Shown: positions 1 to 6,135 of the stretch, piece after piece
Layout: each line of letters begins with the position of its first letter
Numbering within the stretch: position 1 is the first letter of the stretch
Origin: Microcystis sp. T1-4
GTDB taxonomy: Bacteria > Cyanobacteriota > Cyanobacteriia > Cyanobacteriales > Microcystaceae
Length of the DNA: 17,637 bases
Direction of reading: 5' to 3'
Assembly (NCBI RefSeq): GCF_000297435.1
Contig: NZ_CAIP01000154.1
Location: 1 to 17,637, forward strand
Made by a program: the position numbers and the translations under genes
The notes under the pieces: generated by a model
Told to the model about the DNA's origin: nothing
The model's database searches: none
Seen by the model: the letters and a program-made list of their open reading frames with translations, nothing else

Positions 1-77
1 GACCTCTTGTCAAATTCAAAAATCTTCCCTTATGTGAGGAGTAAGTAGCCAGTATTCGGTCGTCAGGAGAATCAAAA

Positions 78-164
78 ATGAGCTTTAATCAATTAAATTC
101 TCTATTTAGAGATTTTATGCCTATTTTTCTCATTTTTGAACTCTCAAAAATTAATTATCGTTGA
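78..164 (+). CDS. possible 28-aa small ORF with a good Shine-Dalgarno
   Basis: A short reading frame starts with ATG at 78, 8 nt after an AGGAG motif at 65-69, and ends at TGA 162-164. The product would be hydrophobic in the middle (Met-Pro-Ile-Phe-Leu-Ile-Phe-like) and is not recognised. It ends about 60 nt before the Zur box of the next gene. The ribosome binding site is the only argument for it. A frame of 28 codons can occur by chance in AT-rich DNA, so this is only a possibility. Confidence 0.15.
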   Translation: MSFNQLNSLFRDFMPIFLIFELSKINYR

Positions 165-215
165 GCTTGCCGCTAGAGGATTTGAGCGCATTTTTCTCTC
201 AGACATCAGCCCTCC

Positions 216-241
216 TTTGCTAAAATGATAATCATTATCAC
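216..241 (+). promoter_or_regulatory. Zur box overlapping an extended -10 promoter (thrS paralogue)
   Basis: The 15-mer TGATAATCATTATCA at 226-240 is a perfect 7-1-7 palindrome and matches the cyanobacterial Zur consensus TGATAATNATTATCA known from Anabaena. An extended -10 (TG-C-TAAAAT, 219-226) runs directly into it. A Zn-loaded repressor bound here would cover the region from about -7 to +8 and block initiation. The box ends 12 nt before the ATG at 253, leaving a very short leader without an obvious Shine-Dalgarno. That Zur binds here is inferred from the motif. Confidence 0.88.
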
Positions 242-252
242 TTTAACTGGCA

Positions 253-2109
253 ATGGTCAATCAAATTAAGTCCCCCCGAGCAGAAAGCCCCGTTATCGAG
301 GAAGATTCGCAAAAAATCGTAAAAATACGCCATACTTGCGCCCATGTCTTAGCGATGGCTGTACAAACTCTCTTTCCTGAAACCAAAGTCGCTATTGGTC
401 CCTGGACAGAAACGGGATTCTACTACGATTTCGATCGCCCAACACCCTTTACCCCCGAAGATTTGGAGAAAATAGCGGCAGAAATGGGGCGAATTATCGG
501 GAAAAACCTGCCAATTATCCGAGAAGTGCTGGAAAGAAGCGAAATTGCCGCAGAAATCGAGCGCCTTAATCAACCCTACAAAAAGTTAATTTTAGAGAGA
601 ATTCCCCCAGATGAAACCATTACCCGTTATTTTATCGGTAGTCCGGACGCAGGACGGAGCGATCGAGAACCCTCGTTAATTGATGGCGCTGTTTCTCCCC
701 CGGAAGAATTTTGGTGGGATCTGTGTGCGGGACCCCATCTCAACTCGACGGGGGAAATTAACCCAGATGCTTTCGCATTGGAGAGTGTAGCGGGTGCTTA
801 TTGGCAAGGAGATGAAAAACAGCCGCAATTACAGCGAATTTACGGCACAGCTTGGCAAACCCCCGCAGAATTACAAAATTATCTCCAACAAAAAGAAGAA
901 GCGCAGCGACGAGATCATCGCAAATTGGGACAACAATTAAAATTATTTAGCATCCAAGAAGATGCGGGTGGCGGCTTAGTTTTTTGGCATCCCCGGGGTG
1001 CAACAATGCGTTATTTAATCGAAGATTATTGGCGCCAAGCTCATTTAGAAGCGGGTTATCAATTTCTTTATACTCCCCATCTAGCTAATTTAGATCTGTG
1101 GAAAACTTCTGGACATTGGGACTTTTATCGCGACAATATGTTTGAGGCGATCGAGTTAGAACAGCAAAGCTATCAAATTAAGCCGATGAATTGTCCTTTT
1201 CATGTTTTAACCTATCAAAATGACCTGCATTCCTATCGAGAATTTCCCCTCAGATGGGCAGAATTAGGCACAGTTTATCGTTACGAGCGATCGGGGGTTT
1301 TACACGGATTAATGCGGGTGCGAGGTTTTACCCAAGATGATGCTCATATTTTCTGTTTACCAGAACAAATTGCCGCAGAGATTCTAGGAGTTTTGAACTT
1401 AACCGAGAAAATTCTCTCCGATTTTGGCTTTACTAATTATGAGGTAAATTTATCGACTCGTCCCAGTAAATCCGTGGGTAGTGATAGTGTTTGGGAATTG
1501 GCAACCGCAGCTTTAATTGAGGCCTTAAATGCTAAAAAGTGGGATTATATTGAGGATCAGGGAGGTGGGGCTTTTTATGGTCCCAAAATTGATATAAAAA
1601 TTCAAGATGCGATCGGTAGAATGTGGCAATGTTCCACGATTCAGGTCGATTTTAACTTGCCAGAACGCTTTGATATGCAATATGTCGCTAGGGATGGTAC
1701 TCGCGAAAGACCGATTATGATTCATCGAGCTATTTTTGGCTCTTTGGAAAGATTTTTTGGTATTTTAATCGAGAATTATGCGGGAGATTTTCCTCTCTGG
1801 TTAGCACCTATTCAAGTCCGTTTATTACCCGTTAGTGATGAACAGCAGCATTATGCTTTAGAGGTAGCAATGCAGTTAAAACAAGCTGGTTATCGAGTGG
1901 AAATCGATAAAAGTGGTGAGCGTTTAGGTAAACAAATTCGTACAGGAGAACTAGAAAAAATCCCTGTCTTAGCTGTGATTGGAAAACGAGAAATTAGCAG
2001 TGAAACTCTAAGTGTTCGCACTCGACAAGGGGGTGATTTAGGTTCGATGACGCTGGCAGATTTATTAGAAAAAATGCAAACGGCGATCCTATCTAAAACT
2101 AATCTCTGA
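253..2109 (+). CDS. thrS: threonyl-tRNA synthetase paralogue, Zur-regulated, lacking the TGS domain
   Basis: This cytosolic enzyme charges tRNA-Thr with threonine. The 618-residue protein begins almost directly at the editing domain. The N-terminal TGS domain (about 60 residues in E. coli ThrRS) is absent, because editing residue H27 aligns with E. coli H73. All four classical editing-site residues are present: H27-x3-H31, then C158-x3-H162. The class II catalytic core follows from about residue 240. It keeps the three catalytic zinc ligands C314 (in MNCPFH), H365 and H491, equivalent to E. coli C334, H385 and H511. The anticodon-binding domain occupies about 515-615. The upstream Zur box suggests induction under zinc limitation. 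In Anabaena a second, Zur-controlled ThrRS (T2) is reported to work at low zinc and to pair with the housekeeping enzyme. Orthology to T2 is inferred from regulation and domain layout. Confidence 0.95.
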   Translation: MVNQIKSPRAESPVIEEDSQKIVKIRHTCAHVLAMAVQTLFPETKVAIGPWTETGFYYDFDRPTPFTPEDLEKIAAEMGRIIGKNLPIIREVLERSEIAAEIERLNQPYKKLILERIPPDETITRYFIGSPDAGRSDREPSLIDGAVSPPEEFWWDLCAGPHLNSTGEINPDAFALESVAGAYWQGDEKQPQLQRIYGTAWQTPAELQNYLQQKEEAQRRDHRKLGQQLKLFSIQEDAGGGLVFWHPRGATMRYLIEDYWRQAHLEAGYQFLYTPHLANLDLWKTSGHWDFYRDNMFEAIELEQQSYQIKPMNCPFHVLTYQNDLHSYREFPLRWAELGTVYRYERSGVLHGLMRVRGFTQDDAHIFCLPEQIAAEILGVLNLTEKILSDFGFTNYEVNLSTRPSKSVGSDSVWELATAALIEALNAKKWDYIEDQGGGAFYGPKIDIKIQDAIGRMWQCSTIQVDFNLPERFDMQYVARDGTRERPIMIHRAIFGSLERFFGILIENYAGDFPLWLAPIQVRLLPVSDEQQHYALEVAMQLKQAGYRVEIDKSGERLGKQIRTGELEKIPVLAVIGKREISSETLSVRTRQGGDLGSMTLADLLEKMQTAILSKTNL

Positions 2110-2223
2110 AGCTTTTGTATCAACCAGCAAATAGTGGATATTGATCCCTTCCAGGCGAATTTAACAGGGTTGAGAAAAGCCTATTTTCTGCCAATTAATT
2201 AACTTAAAAGTGGGTTAGCTGCC

Positions 2224-3255
2224 ATGAGTTCTTTGATAATTCCTCTCTCCGATTCCCTCCCTTGCTTGCCTAAATCGGGAATGCCTGTGACGATCATTAC
2301 TGGTTTTTTAGGGAGTGGAAAAACCACCTTACTAAATCATATTCTTGACAATAAAGAAGGGTTAAAAGTTGCCGTATTAGTCAATGAGTTTGGGGATATT
2401 AATATTGATTCTCAATTGCTTGTCTCCATCGATGAAGATATGGTAGAATTGAGTAATGGCTGTATTTGTTGTACGATTAATGATAGTTTAATTGAGACAG
2501 TCTATCAGGTCTTAGAAAAAGAAATACCCGTGGACTATCTAATCATTGAAACCACAGGATTAGCCGATCCTTTGCCAATTATCCTCACTTTCCTGGCCAC
2601 GGAATTAAAATATCTGACTCGCTTAGATTCTATTATTACCCTCGTGGATTCTGAAACCTTTACTGCCGATCATTTTGATAGTAATATTGCCCTTAGTCAA
2701 ATTCGTTATGGTGACGTGGTAATTCTCAATAAAATAGATCGAGTCAGTCCCAAAAAATTAGATGATTTAGAAAAGTTTATTCGTCGAGAAAAAGAGGGTA
2801 TAAGACTCCTAAAAAGTAGTTATGGTCAGGTTCCTTTGGGTTTATTGTTAGATCTAGGTTTAACTAAAGAAGAATTGTATAAAGTCCAGTTGAGAGACTT
2901 TCAAAAAAATCGCCCAATCTCCAGTGATAATCAATCTCCTGAAGACTTTAATTTTGTCTCCTTTGTTAGCGATAAACCATTTAATTTAGATAAATTTGAA
3001 CCTTTTCTCACGGAAAAAATGCCGATAAATGTTTTTCGAGCAAAAGGGATTCTCTGGTTTCAACAAAGCGATTTAAAACATATTTTTCAATTGAGCGGTC
3101 TTCGTTATGATCTGCAAGCGGTAGAATGGGATACATCTCCTAATAATCAGTTAGTTTTTATCGGCAGAAATTTAAATAAAGAGGAAATCTTGACACAACT
3201 AAACGAATGCTTGGCTAGTTCTCAAAAAATTAAAAAGCACAAACTAAGTAGGTAG
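2224..3255 (+). CDS. COG0523/CobW-family GTPase, putative zinc metallochaperone
   Basis: This is a G3E-family P-loop GTPase of the kind that delivers metal to target enzymes. The Walker A motif GFLGSGKT is at 27-34. The family's metal-binding CICC motif is at C80, I81, C82, C83. ETTG is at 109-112 and the guanine-specificity motif NKID at 169-172. A CobW_C domain occupies about residues 240-335 (ending near FIGRNL). No His-rich loop is visible. It lies 114 nt downstream of the Zur-controlled thrS paralogue with no Zur box or clear promoter of its own, so co-transcription is likely. COG0523 members under Zur control (such as ZnuG/Zng1 types) are known to support zinc enzymes in zinc starvation. 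The client protein here is unknown, although the adjacent ThrRS is a zinc enzyme. The last codons and stop overlap a dispersed repeat. Confidence 0.93.
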   Translation: MSSLIIPLSDSLPCLPKSGMPVTIITGFLGSGKTTLLNHILDNKEGLKVAVLVNEFGDINIDSQLLVSIDEDMVELSNGCICCTINDSLIETVYQVLEKEIPVDYLIIETTGLADPLPIILTFLATELKYLTRLDSIITLVDSETFTADHFDSNIALSQIRYGDVVILNKIDRVSPKKLDDLEKFIRREKEGIRLLKSSYGQVPLGLLLDLGLTKEELYKVQLRDFQKNRPISSDNQSPEDFNFVSFVSDKPFNLDKFEPFLTEKMPINVFRAKGILWFQQSDLKHIFQLSGLRYDLQAVEWDTSPNNQLVFIGRNLNKEEILTQLNECLASSQKIKKHKLSR

Positions 3256-3348
3256 GTGTTAAAAGTTTTCAGACACCCCCCCTTATTAAGGGGGGACTAA
3301 GGGGGGATCGAACCTAAAATCGATTTTTAATTTAATTAAAACCAGCTA
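3246..3348 (+). repeat. dispersed repeat copy A with C-tract/G-tract hairpin
   Basis: A segment of about 100 bp beginning AAGTAGGTAGGTGTTAAAA and ending ACCAGCTA recurs at 6047-6135 in the same orientation. Inside it, CCCCCCTT (3277-3284) pairs with AAGGGGGG (3288-3295) over a 3-nt loop, followed by a further G-run at 3301-3306. The repeat starts upstream of the stop codon of the preceding GTPase gene and supplies that stop (TAG 3253-3255). The hairpin may terminate transcription of the thrS-GTPase unit. Copy A carries a longer right part than copy B. Confidence 0.8.
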
Positions 3349-3389
3349 CTTATGAATAATTTATGGATAAAAACTTTAAAATTTAACGA

Positions 3390-3571
3390 ACCCTCGATCT
3401 CATGGTTTTACGTCTCTTTGTTCTCCAAGCTCATTATCGCAAACCCTTGCACTTTACGGAAGCGGCGCTCAATTAAGGGAACAATTAAAAACGAGGGGAA
3501 TTATCTTAGTTGATTTACCCGATGGACAAAGCCAATGGTATCCTAGAGAAAAGAGCCATAACCATGATTAA
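3390..3571 (+). pseudogene. decayed cysteinyl-tRNA synthetase (cysS) remnant
   Basis: Two pieces of a CysRS are visible in different frames. From about 3390 to 3473 the translation contains RLFVLQAHYRKPL followed by HFTEAA, matching the conserved CysRS segment just after the KMSKS region (usual form DPMVLRLFVLQAHYRKPLDFT). This frame stops at 3474. From 3470, one frame over, the DNA reads QLREQLKTRGIILVDLPDGQ and ends at TAA 3569-3571, matching the C-terminal tail of cyanobacterial CysRS (R-x-ELK-x-QGI-x-L-x-D). The catalytic N-terminal half and the intervening domain are missing, so no functional enzyme can be made. It sits between two Zur-linked units. It may be a lost zinc-limitation paralogue or a relic of the housekeeping gene; the sequence cannot decide. 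Confidence 0.82.
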
Positions 3572-3658
3572 TATCCCAAGAGACCGCCAATTTTTCCCAA
3601 AATAACCTTGCTAAGTCTAGAGGATTGGTTAAGAAAGATTACTTGCCCCAATCTAACT

Positions 3659-3684
3659 TATGCTAGAATGATTATCATTACCAC
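3659..3684 (+). promoter_or_regulatory. second Zur-like box overlapping an extended -10
   Basis: The 15-mer TGATTATCATTACCA at 3669-3683 differs from the perfect upstream Zur box at two positions. It overlaps an extended -10, TG-C-TAGAAT (3662-3669), in the same geometry. The 26-bp segment 3659-3684 matches 216-241 at 22 positions, so the two promoters look like copies of one module. The Shine-Dalgarno GAAGGAG (3691-3697) follows, then ATG at 3702. The less symmetric operator may give weaker repression; that is inference. Confidence 0.78.
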
Positions 3685-3701
3685 AATAAAGAAGGAGCAA
3701 A

Positions 3702-4481
3702 ATGATTATCGTGGTGACGGGGGGTATAGCTGCGGGAAAAACCCATTGGATTCGCCAACAAATCGCCCAAAGCAAGCAGCCAAGTCTATATTTTAGTCCC
3801 CAGACGGAAACTTTTCCCATTGATCACCTCACTTTACAGAGTGACTTTCCCCAGTTGTCCTCTATTTCTAGGGAAGAAGAAGACCTTTTGAGCAGTTTAT
3901 CCATGAAAAACAGGGTCTATATGGAAGTACCATGGCATTTAGACACGCAATCCCTCGAAAGCTTTCTAAAACCCCTCAATTGTCATCGGGTAGCGATTAC
4001 GTCTCCAGACGAAGAAATCCCCGAAGGACAAGTTCCCGTCGATGAAATAGTCATCAGTCCCGTCAAAACAACCATAAAAGGTGATCAATGGTTAAAAAAA
4101 CGGGAAATACAGATTTATAGAGCCGTTTTAACGGGAGAAATCCTCGATTTTTCCAGTTTAACCACCTTTTGGACAGAATTAACCCAAGGAGCCTATGGGG
4201 AAGTGCTGCGGGTCAAAAGTATCTTCGATATCATCGACGGTCAGTGTATTTATGGGGAATTTATGGATGAATGGCCAGAAAAAGACTTTCAAAGCTTAAA
4301 TTTCCCCTTAAATGTCGATGGGAGACCGAATCGCTTCAGTGGGATTGAAATCGTCGGTCGCAATCTCGATAAACCGATAATTGCCGATACCCTGAGTGAT
4401 TGTTGTCTGTCCGATGAGGCACTTTTTTATTATCAACAACAATTTCAAGAATCTTTAGAGCCAGAAATGGAGTTAATCTGA
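3702..4481 (+). CDS. degenerate CobW/COG0523-like P-loop protein
   Basis: The 259-residue protein opens with a Walker A motif GGIAAGKT (7-14). It lacks the CxCC metal motif, and where NKxD is expected it has a VISPVKT stretch, so GTP specificity and classical metal loading appear lost. The C-terminal third from about residue 165 resembles the CobW_C domain, including an EIVGRNLDKPII-type strand that aligns with the FIGRNLNKEEIL end of the upstream COG0523 protein. The protein is shorter than the usual 320-400 residues because the G domain is reduced. The start is well supported by GAAGGAG 4 nt upstream. The stop overlaps the next gene's ATG by one base, so translation is probably coupled. Control by the Zur-like box is inferred. 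Biochemical function is unknown; a partner or scaffold role is as likely as catalysis. Confidence 0.88.
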   Translation: MIIVVTGGIAAGKTHWIRQQIAQSKQPSLYFSPQTETFPIDHLTLQSDFPQLSSISREEEDLLSSLSMKNRVYMEVPWHLDTQSLESFLKPLNCHRVAITSPDEEIPEGQVPVDEIVISPVKTTIKGDQWLKKREIQIYRAVLTGEILDFSSLTTFWTELTQGAYGEVLRVKSIFDIIDGQCIYGEFMDEWPEKDFQSLNFPLNVDGRPNRFSGIEIVGRNLDKPIIADTLSDCCLSDEALFYYQQQFQESLEPEMELI

Positions 4482-5290
4482 TGAAAATAGCCGTTTTATC
4501 CTGTATTCATGGCAATATGCCCGCTTTTAATGCTGTTTTGCAAGATTTAGACCAACAGGGTTGTCAAGAAATCTACTGTTTAGGGGATTTAGTTGGGTAT
4601 GGACCCCATCCTAACCAAGTGGTGGAAAAAATCCGTCAACTGGGGATTACTACAGTACAAGGGTGTTGGGATGAGGATATCGTTGAGGGATTAAATGCCT
4701 GTGAGTGCAGTTATCCGTCGCTTTTAGCAGAAAAACGCGGTAGATTAGCTCATGAGTGGACAAATCAAATAATCACCCCAGAAAACCGTAATTATTTGTC
4801 AAAACTGCCCGAAATTTTTAAGCTAGATAACCTCTGTTTTGTTCATGGTAGTCCCCAAAGTAACCATGAGTACCTTTTAGCCGAAATGGACGCTTTTACG
4901 GCTTTAGAACGGGTTTTATCGGTAGATACAGAGGTTTTATTCTGTGGACATACCCACATCCCCTACATTCGCACTCTCGACGCGGGAAGCTTGCAAATAA
5001 AAGTTTATCAACCCGATGGGGAACAGTCGCGGCAATTTACCACACCGGTTAAACGTATCATCAACGTGGGATCGGTGGGAGAACCACGTCACGGTCGTCC
5101 AAATGCCACCTATGTGATTTACGATCGAGAAACGGCAGCGGTACAACTGCGAGAAGTGGCCTATAACTATCAGGAAACCTGTCAGGCTATTTTAGCATCG
5201 GGTTTACCTCCTATTTTCGCTTGGCGATTGGCTAAGGGTCTAGAATATGCGGAAAAAGCCGATGATCCGACTCATGTTTGCGAACGTTAA
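4481..5290 (+). CDS. calcineurin-like metallophosphoesterase with Cys-substituted metal site
   Basis: This 269-residue protein has the YfcE/MJ0936-like metallophosphoesterase layout: an N-terminal SxIHGN motif, GDLVGYG (35-41), HGSP with H122, GHTH (156-159) and the signature NVGSVGEPRHG. Family members hydrolyse phosphodiesters or phosphomonoesters using two metal ions. Two positions are unusual. The first-motif Asp (normally SDIHGN) is C8, with H10 kept, and the GNHD motif reads GCWD, giving C62 and W63 with D64 kept. D36, H122, H157 and H159 are intact. The protein is also rich in other Cys (28, 33, 74, 76, 119, 155). The changes may alter metal preference or activity. The gene overlaps the upstream gene by one base (TGATG) in a putative Zur-controlled operon. 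The substrate cannot be read from sequence. Confidence 0.9.
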   Translation: MKIAVLSCIHGNMPAFNAVLQDLDQQGCQEIYCLGDLVGYGPHPNQVVEKIRQLGITTVQGCWDEDIVEGLNACECSYPSLLAEKRGRLAHEWTNQIITPENRNYLSKLPEIFKLDNLCFVHGSPQSNHEYLLAEMDAFTALERVLSVDTEVLFCGHTHIPYIRTLDAGSLQIKVYQPDGEQSRQFTTPVKRIINVGSVGEPRHGRPNATYVIYDRETAAVQLREVAYNYQETCQAILASGLPPIFAWRLAKGLEYAEKADDPTHVCER

Positions 5291-5311
5291 TTTGTGATAA
5301 ATCAAGAAATT

Positions 5312-6010
5312 ATGTGGGCAATTTTAAGCGGTATTCAAGGCAATTTACCAGCCTATCAAGCGGTCTTGGAAGATATTCAGCAACGGTCAGTTACTGTAGA
5401 AAATTTATATATTTTAGGAGATTTTATCGGTGTTAATCCCGATAGTGAAATGCTGGTAGAACAAATACGTTATCCCACTAAAAATAACTTATATCCGCAG
5501 GTTTGTCGGGGATGGTGGGAAGAACAATGTTTAATTTTACACAGTTTAGGAGCAACAGGAGAACCGACGGAATTAATCGATAAACATGGAATTGATAGCA
5601 CTAAACAACTCTGGGACGCAGTTTCTTTAGAAACGGTGCAATGGTTACGAAATCTCGATTTTGGTTTTGTCGAGTTGGATTGTTTATTAATTCATGGCAG
5701 TAGTGTCAGTGTTAGTGAAGAATTAACCCCCGATACTCCCCCATGGCAAATTTTAGATCGACTGCAACGGGTGGGAGTTAATAATCTATTTTGTGGTCGT
5801 TCAGGAAAAGTTTTTGATTATTCTTTACAGTCCGCTAATTTAACTAGCACTGTTACTACTTTAGATAAACGGCAACCAAGTCAAACTTTGACGATTCAAG
5901 ATAAGCGTTTAATTGGGGTTGGTAGCGTTGGCAAAGAATTAAATAAAGCAGTTTACACTCTCTATAATCCTAGTAATAATTGCGTGGAGTTTAGAACCGT
6001 ACCTTATTAA
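5312..6010 (+). CDS. metallophosphoesterase-fold pseudo-enzyme (tandem paralogue)
   Basis: This 232-residue protein aligns along its length with the preceding phosphoesterase, so it is probably a tandem duplicate. Almost every metal ligand has been replaced: SDIHGN is SGIQGN (D to G7, H to Q9), GNHD is GWWE, and GHTH is GRSG. D37 and the HGSS histidine remain, as does a VGSVG signature. Hydrolytic activity is therefore unlikely, and a regulatory, structural or dimerising role with its neighbour is plausible (inference). I chose ATG 5312 because the N-terminus MWAILSGIQGN then matches the neighbour's MKIAVLSCIHGN. A GTG at 5294 would add six residues but has no Shine-Dalgarno. The intergenic gap is 21 nt, consistent with one operon. 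Confidence 0.85.
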   Translation: MWAILSGIQGNLPAYQAVLEDIQQRSVTVENLYILGDFIGVNPDSEMLVEQIRYPTKNNLYPQVCRGWWEEQCLILHSLGATGEPTELIDKHGIDSTKQLWDAVSLETVQWLRNLDFGFVELDCLLIHGSSVSVSEELTPDTPPWQILDRLQRVGVNNLFCGRSGKVFDYSLQSANLTSTVTTLDKRQPSQTLTIQDKRLIGVGSVGKELNKAVYTLYNPSNNCVEFRTVPY

Positions 6011-6046
6011 TCTTTCAGAGATTAATTAAATATTAAAGATTAATTT

Positions 6047-6135
6047 AAGTAGGTAGGTGTTAAAAATTATCAGACACCCCCCTTATCAAGGGGGATCAAG
6101 GGGGGATTTATCTTCAATTTAATTATAACCAGCTA
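6047..6135 (+). repeat. dispersed repeat copy B between convergent genes
   Basis: This is the second copy of the repeat at 3246-3348, in the same orientation, sharing the AAGTAGGTAGGTGTTAAAA left end and the ACCAGCTA right end. CCCCCTT (6078-6084) pairs with AAGGGGG (6088-6094) over ATC. It lies between the + strand phosphoesterase operon and the - strand methyltransferase. Its right end contains the methyltransferase stop codon (TAG, complement of 6133-6135). The hairpin could act as a bidirectional terminator, but only a short T-rich stretch follows. Confidence 0.8.

Noticed and set aside
2110..2223. A third Zur box in front of the COG0523 GTPase gene
   Set aside because: No segment approaches TGATAAT-N-ATTATCA; the gene is better explained as co-transcribed with thrS.
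3608..3796. 62-codon + strand ORF overlapping the second Zur box and the CobW-like gene start
   Set aside because: It runs in another frame through the promoter and Shine-Dalgarno of the well-supported gene at 3702 and has no family resemblance.
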